From contig JARHVA010000001.1 of NCBI GenBank assembly GCA_037957365.1, positions 14,214,001-14,278,000 of the forward strand: a DNA stretch of 64,000 nt, read 5' to 3'. The DNA is from Torreya grandis (taxonomy: Eukaryota > Streptophyta > Pinopsida > Cupressales > Taxaceae). The notes beneath the pieces are model-generated. The model searched no databases. It had not been told where the DNA came from and saw nothing but the letters and a program-made list of their open reading frames with translations. The position numbers were made by a program, and so were the translations under genes. Below, piece by piece: positions 33,591 through 46,070 of the stretch (its first letter is position 1; each line of letters begins with the position of its first letter).

Positions 33591-34999
33591 CAAAATGTAG
33601 AACTCCAAGATCCTTCCTTTACCAGCGCCTTAACGACCTTGTAGGTCCTTGTGGGTGACATGCAACGAAAGCTTCTCTATCCCGATCTAGCCAACTAGTA
33701 GCCAGCTCACCTAGTCCTATTGTATGGAAAATGAACATGCACTACCAAGCCAGATCATTGCCTTGAAAACTTTGCCTCTTTTCCTTCTCACCTATGCATT
33801 TGAGAAAGAGTGACGAGATATTTTCTTGCCAAATTTGACCTATGAGGATCAAGTATTGCTTACTATGCAGTCGCTTGCTAACAGAGATTTTTGACGTTTC
33901 GAACAAGAGCCAAAACAAACTCTAGACATGGTAGATACGACCAAAACAATACATGTCACCCGATGGCCCCTACATAGGCTTTTCGATTGGTTTCTAGATT
34001 TGACAAAATCAATTGGAAACATTGAGCTTGAGACATAGGGCGAGAATCTTGAGTTGTTCAGGATGTTTTGGAAGATACATGGGAACAAATTTATTTTGTG
34101 TTTAAAAACACAAGTTGATTGTTTTGAACAACTTCGGAAACAATGTTCGCTAAATCAAATCATGTAAGAGCTCATGTGACTTCTTCAATTTACTAGGCGG
34201 TTTGATAATAAAGTTTTGAGCTTCCTCAAGATATCTGGCATGGCCATGAAGATCATTATGATCCACATACTTTCTTTTATGTACTCTTCCTTTGTATCTT
34301 TTTTAGTCCCATTTGTCATTCTTGGCCTCTAGCAGACATTAATATCATCGTTGTCCATTGTTAAGCCTCCTCATTACTCATCATACTCCATGAGAACACA
34401 TTTATGTAGGTATTTTGATAATAAAGCTTATAGTTCCCTCATGATAGCCAGCACGGCCAAGACGGTAAACAATGCATATGTAATGATCCCCATATCTACG
34501 CCATGCATTGTATAGGGCTATCGCTACCAAATTTCCAATTTCAACATAGGTTTACAGTCAAAATGAATGAACAAATGGATTGCTCACATCATTACCTGAG
34601 TTTGGCAATTCAACTTCAAACATTCCTCAATGAGTCTAAGTTCTAAACTCACTGCCTTGTGGCTCTCTTGTTCACAAGATTCACGATAGAACTAGTGACA
34701 GGTCGACTTGTCACTTATCTTGTGCTCACCACTTCTACATAACTGTCTCACATCATGATCTCAATCATCTTTACCCATTTGAAACTTCACAGAATTCACC
34801 AGCCTCTTCTCAAGTTTGCCATTACCAAGCTATCCAAGAGTTTTGTCGCCTAAACTTGCCTTTAACATATTACTTCTTTGTCAATGCTCAACATCACATT
34901 CCATTCCACTATTGCTAACTTCGTGCTTCTTGCATTCCTCGAGCACCAAGATCACTTCTGGCACCATTGAACTTTCGCAACAGATGTGAAAAGCATGTC
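33591..34999. other. Unassigned, probably internal to the minus-strand LTR element
   Basis: There is no clear Gag or Pol motif on either strand. A local duplication joins about 34197-34260 and 34407-34475 (TTTGATAATAAAG, GGCATGGCCA/GCACGGCCAAGA). A minus-strand frame around 34500-34960 is coding-like but unrecognised. Confidence 0.35.
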
Positions 35000-35410
35000 A
35001 ATCTTACCTATTTGCTTTCCCACCAAGCATTTTGTACTTCTCGCTCTTCACAAGCACATCCAATATTATTCTCCACAAGCAAAGACAAAACATGAAATGG
35101 AGAAAGAAGAAATTGGAAGGAGAAATGTGGAAGATGTAGGTGACAGAGAGAAACCCATAATGGAATAAACACAAAGAACCGCATGAATAACTCATATTTG
35201 AATAAACACAAAGCCCTTGATGGGGTTTCATCTCTTGCAATAAAATGAAGAGATGAACAAATAAAATGAGAAAACAAAGATTGTAATAAATCCAAAGTCT
35301 TATTTTAATTGTAGTTGCATGCAATCAGTACAAAGTCCGTTAATGATTTTTCACAATTCAAAGTTTGTAGAACCTAGGATTTGCATGTGTAGCCAATAAA
35401 ATCTAGAAAT
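35000..35410 (-). repeat. Second LTR piece of the minus-strand family
   Basis: This is a direct repeat of 32210-32540, offset about 2.86 kb. Landmarks are AGAAGAAAT.GGAAGG/AGAAAGATGTAGGTGA, AACACAAAG, TCTTGCAA.AAAA.GAAAAG and AACCTAGG.TTTGCATG. The hydrophobic minus-strand ORFs at 32038-32474 and 35004-35324 are both just this repeat and are not genes. Confidence 0.7.
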
Positions 35411-37193
35411 TGGTACTTGATATTGTTAGCTTTGACTTACCTTCACCCTACATGACTTCTACATACAAACATGACTATCATTTGCCATTCCCTCACATCC
35501 ACATGTTTTCTACGGGTCTTAAACTTCCCAAATTGCTCTCAGTCGCCTACAGAAAACCCCACAGTTTGTGTCAAACAAGTTTTTTATCTTACTCAAACAT
35601 ATCTCCAAATCATCAAATCAATGTTTTTGTCTCCTATACAGTAATGTTAGGCTCAAAACCTATCCTTTGATGGTACCATCTAAGTCTGACATTTTCATCC
35701 TTCACCCAACAACAGTCATATTTCAAAATCAAATCATACCTATGGATCCGCCCATCCACCCAACACGTAGATGGTGTGAGAAATCACCCAAATAATCTAA
35801 TATAAATACAAAATAAGTTTATGCTTATTGATCATTTAGTACATATCTAGCAAGGACTTATTAAAGCATATTCAAAGACATGCACAATCAAAAGGATTGC
35901 TCTATTCCTCCCAGTTTGCCAATGAATCACTAGAAATATATATTTATCAAGTCTAAAGCACTCAAGAGCCAATGCCAAAATTGTCTAGTTGTCCAAGTTT
36001 TAATGAGCTAGATCATAGGTTGCATCCATTTAATAAGCATTATTGCACACATTCACCCAATGGGAATAACTACATATAGTTTGACTTCTCTCTTTCACAG
36101 TATTGAATATGTAGGTAACACTCAACCATTCAACAGGGACTAATTGAATCAGCTCAACCCACTTTTCTTACCCGTTTACACGCCTATTCTATGATTGTAA
36201 ATGGATCTAGGGTTCGAAGTAAATGAGATAGATTTCTATGAGTCGAGTGCATAATCATACCAAAGAATTGCACATAGAGCTAAAGGACAAACAAGCACAT
36301 GTGCCTATATCAAAATATAGAAGCAAAATCTACACAGACATAACCATTAGATAGGGAACACATCTAACGGTACCAACCTGAGGTTGATGATACCGTCTGG
36401 GCGCAAAAAGGTCCGAGCCCTAATCCAAGTGACCTGTAGTCCAATTTGCCATCGTTCATGTTGCCTACCTACAATCTTTTTCTTCAACTGAGCAATTAAC
36501 CACTAAGTATCTTAACCCTTTGTTGTACTTTCCATATTTAGCGAGTTAGACTATGAAATCAATTGCAAACTTTTACATTCAGATTTCTACATATGTATTA
36601 TACATTATAATATGAATTATTACAAAAGTTCCATCTAATTAGGGTTGGTTAAGAACATAATCCCAATATAGATAGAACATATTTGAAGTTCTATTTGAAC
36701 TTGTTTTCTATATTGGGCATGTCAAACCCTAGGTTCCCATAGGGTTTCATTTCATCCTTCTTTCTAGGTTTTTCAAAGTTTTTTCCTTAGGGTTTCAATG
36801 CTGATTTCTTATTTCTCCTTATCCTTTGTTCAAATCAAAAGATTGCCTTTTGCCCTAAAGTTTCACACTCATTTTCTTATTAGGTCTTCCTATCCTAAGC
36901 TTGTGGCTTGTCCTCCTACATGTTCGGCCCATATAGGATTCAATACGACTCTATTTTCAAAATAGTCTGACGTTTTTGTTAGTCATCTTAGTTGGATCAA
37001 AAGCCTCTTTTGTTCGCCAAAATCCTATATTAAATTTTTCAGAATAAGAATTTTACTATTTTTGGTAAATTAAGCCCAGAGGACAAAGGGTGTCTCTATT
37101 TTCAGAATAATTTTTGGGTTTCATTTATGAACTATTTTTTAATCAAAAACCTATTTTTGTTTCCAAAAAATCCTCACAGATTTCTTTCAATGG
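35411..37193. other. Unassigned; right part is probable gypsy leader
   Basis: No gene up to about 36650. From about 36700 the TAGGGTTT-rich sequence resembles the leader that precedes the gag at 37.2-38.7 kb. I could not define an LTR end or primer site. Confidence 0.3.
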
Positions 37194-38720
37194 TTGGTTC
37201 TTTATTTGACCCTTGTTAAGGCACTACTATCTATGTTTGCACTTATCTTAGGAGTACGCTTTGTGTTTGTGCTTATTCTTGTCCTAGGGTTTGGTAATTT
37301 CAAGGGAATACTCAATCTGAAACCCCAAATGGTCCTCATCCTTTGGACTTTCTCTTTTCTAGCCATACCATGTCTTATTCTAGCAATTTCAATGCCTTAT
37401 TCTTATGACAATTAGTGGACAAATGATCAAACTTGTGTAGTTAATAATGCTAGTTGTGTAGATGAAAAATAGGTAATAATGAATTATGCCATGCATCCTT
37501 TGATTTTTCTAGTGTCGCACATACCAAGGAAAATGGAATAGCACCATGCATAGGGAATATACATTTGGATGCTCATGATATCTTACCTTGCAATAATGTC
37601 TCTGTGCAATGATAAGTAACATTGAAAATGTGGACATGCTCTTTCCTCAAGCAGAAAAACATAGTAGTTCTTCTTTGGAAATTAATCGTGATGTTTCTTC
37701 CCCTTCTCTAGCAATAACAAATGATGCAAAAGAAATTGATGTTTCTTTTATTTCGCTAGAAATGCTAAATGATACAAATGAGTATAATGTTTCTCTCTCC
37801 TCCCTTGAAATCAAATGTGACAAAATCCCTGCTTCTAAAAATAAATGTGAAAATATCTCTTTGCATGAAGCTTCTATCGAGACACAATGTGATGCAATTT
37901 CTACTATTACTTTACAAACACAATGTGCTGAGAAAGCCATGATATGCAATGATTTCAAATTCTGCAATGATGTTTCCTTGGAATGCAATTCTAAACAATG
38001 CAATGATGGTGGTGATGAATCTATTGTACCTATGTTTAGAGTAGATATTTAGTTTAAACCATGGGACAAATCTTTTCAAACCACTACTATTTCTATGGTG
38101 CATGCCATAGGTGACCTCTAGAAGCAAGTACTTTCTCTTACTATACAATCTAGATCATGTAAGGCTAATATGAATAACAATGTCATCATAGGACAACCTG
38201 TCATACGGTTTGTATTTGAGTCCAATTATTCAAAACGCTTTGTTATACCTAAATTCCAATTGTTTGATGGTCATAAAGATCCTAATAATCACCTAGCTAA
38301 GTATACAATTTATTTTGGGAAGTATTACAATGTCGAGCGGATTCTATTAAAGACCTTTTGCAAAAATTTATAAGGAAATGCTTTAGATTGGTTCTATAGT
38401 CTCCCTAGTGGCTCCTTCCCTTATATTAAGAAGCTACAAGAGGCTTTCTTATCCAACTTCAAAAAGCAAAAAGCTACTAAATTGACATTGAATCATCTCC
38501 AAAGTCTAAAGCAAGATCATGACGAGCTTGTTGAAGTTTACATTTTATGATTGAAGAATACATTACATTCTTTAATATATCAACCCTTGGATGTTAAAAA
38601 ACAATTTATCTTTACCAAGCATCTTAGGTCTCCACTTGAAGAAAGAGCACTATACAATTTACAATTCGTATCCTTGCTTTGAGAGACTTTATATGGATGT
38701 TTTCAACTATAACTTTGATG
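37194..38720 (+). pseudogene. Tat-like Ty3/gypsy gag
   Basis: A low-complexity Ser/Asn/Cys-rich N-terminal region is open at 37609-38052, with repeated SLEI and CDAIS/NDVSL-like units. The Gag core follows: RFVIPKFQLFDGHKDPNNHL, NALDWFYSLPSGSFPYIKKL, and QEAFLSNFKKQKATKLTLNH with LQSLKQDHDEL (38238-38535). These correspond to the plant Retrotrans_gag core IPKFxxYDGxxDPxxHL and ALxWFxxLPxGSI. Stops at 38050, 38119, 38371 and 38549. The element is cut off near 38720, next to a copy of the minus-strand LTR family. Confidence 0.75.
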
Positions 38721-38784
38721 TCAATTGTGAGTCATAAGGCAAGAAGTTCAAATGATTCAAGAATTAATTTGATTTCAACAAATC

Positions 38785-39390
38785 ATATAAAGTTAACTAG
38801 GGCCCACACAACTCTAGCTTCTTAAACTCAAGTTGACATTGACTTGATGTTAACTTCACTTGATTAACTCATCCTGACAATCTTATTTTCACAATTACGG
38901 GCAATATTACATGTTAGCATTAATAAATGCTTTTATGACTTGCACATTTTGATATTTGCTATTAATTCACAAATGAATTAATTTTGACTCACATGATGCT
39001 ATAACTTGGGCCCATGATCACTGGGCGTCCCACCTGTTTAGAACACCAACATGCCTTTTACTGAACATTGTATCCAAAAGCACTTGTGAGCCTAAGAAAC
39101 TCTTTAGCATTCGTGTTAGAGCAGCAAACCATTTTGTAGCACATGATGTCTCCAAGACATTTCAAATTAATTTGAGAAGATCCATTGGGCAATAGAGTCA
39201 GCAATTTAATATTATGATCACCTCCTTGCTTCCATTCCACTGCCCCTTGTGAAGCTACCTTTGTAAACTTGTCTTGTCCCTTAGTTTTGCTTCACAAGCT
39301 ACCTATTTACACTACAATTGAACTCTAATTGCTTTCAAAATCACAATTTGGGGGGTTATCCCAAATTTTTAATATCAGGGGATAACATGT
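38785..39390 (-). repeat. LTR start and 3' internal end of the minus-strand family, copy 2
   Basis: This is a direct repeat of 32955-33590. The minus-strand LTR start TGTTGGTGTTC is at 39051. The LTR is truncated after about 270 bases (38785). Conserved runs include CCCACACAACTCTAGCTTCTTA, TTGCACATTTTGATATTTGCTATTA and ACACCAACATGCCTTTTA. Confidence 0.75.
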
Positions 39391-39455
39391 TGTAAGCTTC
39401 AAGAAGAAAATAATGAAACTAAGAACTCAATTAAGGTACATAGTGAAAATGGTAA

Positions 39456-39659
39456 ATGGACACTCTCGAAAACACCCCTTGGAAAAAAAAAAATTGTAAG
39501 TTGTGTAACTTAAATGAAATAGAAACTAATATACATTTCTTTCTATTATGTCCATTATGCATTGATATTAGACATGATCATACAAATATTTGCAATCCCA
39601 ATCTGGTTCATGAAATCCTAAATTGTACAACTAAACAAATCTTGGAGATTTTATTCTAA
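39456..39659 (+). pseudogene. CCHC finger, possible non-LTR element C-terminus
   Basis: The frame contains CKLCNLNEIETNIHFFLLCP with spacing C-x2-C-x9-H-x4-C, then LCIDIRHDHTN. This resembles the C-terminal finger (CxxC...ETEEHFLLxCPLYxDIR) of some non-LTR reverse transcriptases. No RT is attached. Confidence 0.45.
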
Positions 39660-41809
39660 ATCCAAACATTCATTGAAAAAACTTTCTAAACAAGTAAAGA
39701 CATGATTTTGATGGTCCAAGTTCTTTGGACTAAGACGGTGTTAAATATCATCTCTATCAATTTCAATCTATTTTGAGGTTTGTGTATAATCATTTATCAA
39801 GTTAATTTTAATTACGCTTTGTTACTTCCTTTCCAAGGAACTTCAGTTGGGAAGTCCAAAGACGAGTAGCAAAGCTTAGAGTCAACAAAAATGACTCCAA
39901 GATCACACCTTATAGTGAGGATACAATCAAATTGCATTGTCTATATGCTCTGATAGGACCTACAGACCAATTTTCTCTGAATGACGTTGAAATTCAATGA
40001 CCTTGTTATAATATATTGCATAAATATTAGGAATTATCGAAAAATAGATTATGGCAAACAAAATGTACAATGCAATACAAGAAACAACACATAGAACATC
40101 AAAGTTTTTGAAAATAGTAAATAAAGAAAGGCAGTCAGATAGTCAATAGCTGTGGAAAGAGGGCAAAAGACACAAGATTTTGATATATCCATTCAACATT
40201 TTAATTGCAATATAAAAGGTTGATTTTTCTTCTTGAAGACAATTTTTTTTGTCACAAAGCTAGCACTCGGCATGCCATTTCAGCACTGGCAACCCTTATG
40301 CTCACCTGAGATGATCATACCATTCAAAAATCCAAACTATACCTTTCAACCAGAAGTGATCCTTGTACCAAAACAATTACACCACGGAAATATGCATGTG
40401 CCATGATATGAACAAAAGCACACTAGAAGCATGCCACGAACATGTTACTTATTACTTGGGTTCCATTCAAATAGATTACAATCGAGAGAGACATCTGGCC
40501 TTTATACACCTACACTATGTGTGCAGATCCACCAATAATGCTCAGCAACTTACATGCAAGAGAACCTTCTCTCCCCTTAGCTCACGACAACTTTCCAGTC
40601 ACTTTCCCACACTAGCAAAGCAGAACACCAACTTTGCTACCTGAGCTCCGTCCGACTATTATAGTGACCATTATTATGCCTCTAACATCAATAGTTACTT
40701 CCAACTGTAACATTCCACTTGACTCCCCTTGCCAAAATCCCCTGGCTAACCACGCGAACTAAAAGAGATGCCCTTGTGCTCCAGCTCGAATGCCCTACTC
40801 TGAAGACATCCTGTGATGAAGTCCCTAACTATGCCACTAAGATCTACTCACAAATCCCTATTGCCAAGTCACCCCAAGGAACCCTTAGTGACCTACCATC
40901 AAAATGTTGGTTCGATATACAATTCTAAATTTTTGCAGTCAAAGTTTTGTTCAAAAACTTCTGCCATCAATTATTGATTTCATGTTTCTACAAATTTTCA
41001 GGTCACACACAGCCCTGCAGCAGCTCATTTTAGTATCAGATCTAGTTGTGTGCAGATCTCAGGGTTTTCTACAACAGAAGCATTAAAGCAGTCACACTTC
41101 CCCCACCAACGTCGTCCTTTTGAGATAAGCCCATGCATGTGGTTTTGTTTGTGTTACAACAGCCGCCTGTTACAGTTTCTAGATCTCATGCAAAGATTGC
41201 TTTCATGCAGATCTGGTCCTTGGTGCTGTTTTTGCCCTTCATAAATAACACAAGGAAATATTCATCTACTCCAAACTTTAATCCTTGGATTTTCTGCTAT
41301 TGCAGATTGACGATAGTAATTTTCTGCCACTGCCGACACGACTAATTTACATGTGCAAATCTGCAATTTGTTGTGAAGGCAATCTCTATCAATTCCCTTG
41401 GTGGAAGGAAAGGAAAAGATAGTTACAAGCTACAAGTTCCTAAATTTTCAGAGGGTTTTAGGGTTTTATCAAGTAAGTATATCTCTCACATCATAAAGCT
41501 CATTAAGATGCAAACCCATTTGAAAGATCCATTTGCCTCAATTTGTTCAAATTATCAATCACATCATAAAGCTCATTAAGTTTCCATGGTGCATTCAAGA
41601 CTTAGTCACAACTAGCCTTATTTTGAACAATTACACACCTGGTCTTTTATCTACCGTCATCAACCCCTTTAAAACACTTGGTGGCCATTTCAAACCATTT
41701 ATCCTTAGTTGGGAACCACGCTTTATTTCATGTTTCATATATGCCTTTGAAACAAACGGACCCGATCGCACTTAACAATCACAATATATACATCTCAACG
41801 CATCCACAG
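39660..41809. other. Unassigned stretch
   Basis: Frames of 60-93 codons only. A TGTAACATTCC at 40706 would suit an LTR start but no end or partner is visible. Two copies of CATCATAAAGCTCATTAAG at 41490 and 41563 mark a 73-bp local duplication. About 41510-41630 resembles 50945-51100 (CATTTGTTCA.ATTAT..ATCAC, GTTTCCAT.GTGCATTCAAGACT), so this part belongs to a dispersed repeat. Confidence 0.35.
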
Positions 41810-41924
41810 GGTCACTTTACACCACTTAGTTTATTCGCACTTTGAAACTCTGTGATTCCGTGACTTTGTTTGGAGGCCACGTATGGTGGTTGGTGATATC
41901 GTTTATTCAGTGATTGTATTTGTG

Positions 41925-41970
<46 letters not shown>

Positions 41971-42690
41971 CTAAAATTTATGATCACGGGTTGGTCCCTC
42001 TATTTTGTGCAATGAAGGGACGTGAAAATATCAAGAAAAAATTATAATGGATCCACGGACGTCATTGTGACCACTACGGAATTCCGTGAACTTTGTGATT
42101 CCGTGAGAACATGACCATCAAATGACTGCCACGTATATTTTAACATGATATGCTTATATGATTAAGATTGCAAATTCAGGTTCTGACTTGTTTGTCTCTT
42201 GTTCATAGGACGGATGGATGTGTATGATTATCCACTGGATTTTAGAACTTAACGAGTCCATGCAGCCCAATAGAGACACAATATTAACGTAAAATAACTG
42301 TGACTTCGTTGCCGCTAGATGAACGCCACGTGTTTTTTAAATCATTGTCGCATATTTCTTTATTCAAGTGGTTTTTAATATAAATGTGACTTATGTTTTA
42401 TTGCAAGGGAACATGCAAACAAAAAAATTATATATGAAGTGGAATTAATAAATCAACTCGTCTCCATAGTAGGAAAGATTGTTTGGAGACTTCAAGGAAC
42501 TTTGGGACTCCATTACTCCAATCCAATTAGAGGACACATGTCTTGTTTTGATTAGACATGGTAAAGGAAAAATGACAAAGCAGATCTCAAAGGGACATAA
42601 AGCTGAATTGATAATACAATGCATCCATAAGAAGGAAATTGGATCACAGTGAACTTTGTGCACTCCATGACCGTGAGACCCAAGATTTTG
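41810..42690 (+). repeat. Diverged tandem array, ~200-250 bp units
   Basis: At about 41875, 42128, 42326 and 42531 the motif (G)CCACGT or GGACACATGT recurs, each time after a short stretch with variants of AACTxTGTGATTCCGTGA or TGTGACTTCG. Spacings are about 253, 198 and 205 bases. The first unit contains the TA microsatellite, which explains its extra length. The units are much diverged. Confidence 0.45.
41924..41968 (+). repeat. (TG)n-(TA)n microsatellite
   Basis: Alternating TG (TGTGTGTGTGTG) runs into CTATATATA and about 15 uninterrupted TA units. It is the longest simple-sequence repeat in the window. Confidence 0.95.
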
Positions 42691-43039
42691 ACACCTGCAT
42701 GGCTAAGATTTTTCATTAAGGATTAAAGCCATAGATTCACCAAATCAAAAACACAACTGCCCTTTTAAAATGGACAATTAATAAAAGCCATTGTTTTCTA
42801 TAAAATTCACTAATTTCGAAGGTAGTATGATCTGACAAAGTCACCTATTGAGATTTAAATTGTGAAGGAAATGTATGCCAAAATAATATTGCCAAAAAAC
42901 TTCTCAATCAACCACCAATGTTAACCAGATTTCACACAGCTAAGAGCATTTAAAAATTCAAGGAAGATAAAGCAAATTCGATTTGCATATTGCAAACACC
43001 AAACTTTTTGCAAAAATACCAGAGCATTACTTAGAATAC

Positions 43040-46000
43040 AAAATGGCGACACCTTCCTTCGGCCATCCTCAGGAGTTCAAGGAAACTGCCTTCACCCCTA
43101 ACATTGTTGGACATGACCACTATAATGCACTATTATGCACAATAGACTAAGCTTGCACAATATCTAATAACAAGGATGCAACGTTGGATGAGATAGTGTC
43201 AAGATGATTTGGTTGCAGTGAAGAAAGTTGATCTTTATCAACCCAAAGTGAAACCCGAGGTATTTCCTTGCATAGACCTCTTGCACAATATTTTCATTGC
43301 AAGATCTCAAAGATGATGTGATCTTTTCAACAAACCCAAAGAAAAAGGCAACCTATATTGTTGGGGTTGTATTTGAAAATTATTACAAGTTACCCGAGCC
43401 CACATTTACTTATAACCATGATGTTACCCTGGAGTGTCTTGAGAAGAATGACCTAATCGAGGTTTTGAAGCACTGGGCAGGGGACACAAACCGTTCGGTA
43501 ACAAAGGTGATATTGATACACACACCATTAAAAACTTCAGTAAAGTATTAGGGCAGGAATGCTTCTAATGGATATAGATTATATGAGGCCTCTAAAATAG
43601 TTCATGTGAACAAACTCCGGGTACCCCTACCAGCTATGATCATAAAGGATAGGAAGAAAGCCTGCTCTCAATGAAATTTATCTCATAGAATCCAAAACAA
43701 CTCCTTCAAGGAGTAAAAGATGGATGCAGCTTCTATATGATGTCCTATCTTGTGGATGACAATTGTGCCACTGTGTAATTCCATCACGCAAACTTTCCAA
43801 AACGGCCTAATTCCTCCAATTCTCCCATCCATGTTCAGTACTGCAAGTTGTATGTGTATGGCTTTCAATAATATATGGAGGAGATTTGAAAATATTGCTA
43901 TCCTCCCATGCATCTGGCCATCAATGAACATCCCGTGCCCAAGGTCTCCGAGGAAATGAGAGGCTTTATTAAAGAGATCGTGACCTATTAGTATTATCAT
44001 TTGTTCACAATGATTCAGATTGAAGGAATTTTGGTCACACTATTCATGCTTCCATACTATGGTACCAAACAAGCTATCTCTGGTTAGAATATTGCCGACA
44101 AATTTGTCACCCGAATGGGAGGCATTTGCAAGAATAGAAATCATGAAGGATTGAGGGGAGATGAGATGCTCAATCGCCCGATGTAAAAGAGGAACCACAA
44201 GGAATTGATCTGCACCTCAAGAATAAACCACTATAGGGGTTGCCACCATCTTCAGTTGAAACAACTGTTTCAATTGCCACATCTACTTAGGTAATGAGGC
44301 CCACTCCTACTTCCTCTATTTTTGTGCATTTGTTAGTTCAATGACTATATCCCTTGTTTTTACCTATTAGAGTATAACTTCACATTCTACTATCCCTATT
44401 TCTAGTGGAATAATTCAAATGAGGCCCCTTGTTTCTATTAATGTATCTTTGCCACCTACAATCGCACGAGTTTATAATCAATAGTTCATAGTGTCCCAAG
44501 CTAGCCCTCGCACTCAAACAACGAGAACTATTTTCGAATCTATTAAACAAACAATTGAGGTCACTATTGTGGCCACTTCAATTCAATCGATGCTCAATGT
44601 TCCTATTAGTATCCCAGTGACCTATTATTTTTCAAGTGTCACTATGTCTATTTCCCCTCCATTGGTTTATACAACCTCTGCTACTGACACTATTGGTCAA
44701 ACATCTCCAAATACTACTGACTCCACAGATTCCCAAGAACGTGTGACTCCTAAACATGTTCTTATAGTGTCACTTGGCCAAGTCTTGTTTGTGACTCTCT
44801 CCTAAACCTGCAATGCCTATTATGGTCCCCAAAAATATGAGTCCTATTATAAGACCTATTGTTGCCTCCATTCCACAACTGTTGGAGGTCCCTATGAATG
44901 CTCCAACTTCATCTTCCACTCTCACACCCACTGCTTCCATTTCACATAATCCCAACAACCCTACCACTTCATCATCACCCACAACAAGTTTCCTTGAGAT
45001 CAATCCTATTCCTAACATATCTTAGGTTTTCCTGGATCCCCTACAACCCCATAGTGACTGAACAATTACTTAACAAAATAAAGGAGAGGATTCAAAAAAT
45101 TCACCCCTGATGGAGCCCCTATTATCTCTGAGACAGAGGAAAAATTGTTCTCTTTGAGCAAGAAAAGGAAGAGACAAAGCAAATAGATACCTAGAGCCCT
45201 AGATTATTCTAGCAGTGGAGAAGAATTTCAAGAAGACCCCGAATCAATGGTAGAGTCCACTAATAAGATCATAGAGAGTTGTTCAAGGTGTCAAAAACAA
45301 AGACCAAAGACTAGAAATAGAAGACAAGGTAAAGGACCCTAAAAACATAGTTGACAAGGTGGAGAATGTAGTAGAGTCACTCTTCACATCACTTAAAGAA
45401 GTTCATCAAGCTAGGATTAAGAGTGACCTTGTATGCACAAAATCGAAAACTACTTAACGGATACTACCAAAATAAAGAAGTTAGATGCAATTACCCATGT
45501 AGAGAAGAGAGGTCTCCTACCAAATTTCAAAATCATGACAACGTTTGATATAAAACTTATGTCAAAGTTTCATGATTCACAAGAAGACATCATTGGAAGA
45601 GGCTTCCCTGAATTTGAAGGCTGCCATGTCATCATTGAATGGCTTCTAGGAGAACATTCTTGATATCTTCAAGGAAGCTAATATGTCACAACTGTTCAAA
45701 GGGGGCGATGACTTGGTAACCACCACATAGTTCACAGGTCTCCTTAATAACTGCATGATCGCATTCAAGAGGAAGGTGTCTGAGGCAAACAAGGGAGACA
45801 GCCAGCAGGTCATTGATTTTGTCATGCATGCAGCAAATAAGATAAAGAAGGCCAAGGCAGTTAGAATTTATCTTGGGACCCCTCTACATCACCATGCAAT
45901 GTTAGTAGCCAAAGCTGAGTTCATGTTCAGAATGCCAATAATAGATGTCTCCAAAATTGATGAAGATTTCCAGTTGTGCAAATAAGGGTTGAAAGGGAAA

Positions 46001-46070
46001 CAAATGGCCAGTTGAGAACTAGTCTGAAGTGATAAGTCCAAATGGATCAGCAATGTCAAACTTTATTTTT
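43040..46070 (+). pseudogene. Second long decayed ORF, family unknown
   Basis: A coding-like trail of ~3 kb begins with KMATPSFGHPQEFKETAFTP near 43040. It continues with an open frame at 43297-43551 (KKKATYIVGVVFENYYKLPE, YNHDVTLECLEKNDLIEVLK) and GGICKNRNHEGLRGDEM near 44120. A Ser/Thr/Pro-rich stretch follows (44491-45020), then a charged region with SLSKKRKRQSK and SSGEEFQEDPES (45150-45250), and helical segments KRGLLPNFKIMTTFDIKLMS and QQVIDFVMHAANKIKKAKAV (45500-45870). Frameshifts and stops are frequent. Overall architecture (folded N-part, low-complexity middle, helical C-part) recalls the 29.0-31.2 kb ORF, but I see no direct sequence match. Function unknown. Confidence 0.4.

Noticed and set aside
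37647..38003. 118-codon minus-strand ORF
   Set aside because: It is the shadow of the Ser/Asn-rich gag N-terminus on the plus strand.
41924..41968. TA/TG run considered as an origin or centromeric signal
   Set aside because: It is an ordinary microsatellite; nothing around it supports another role.
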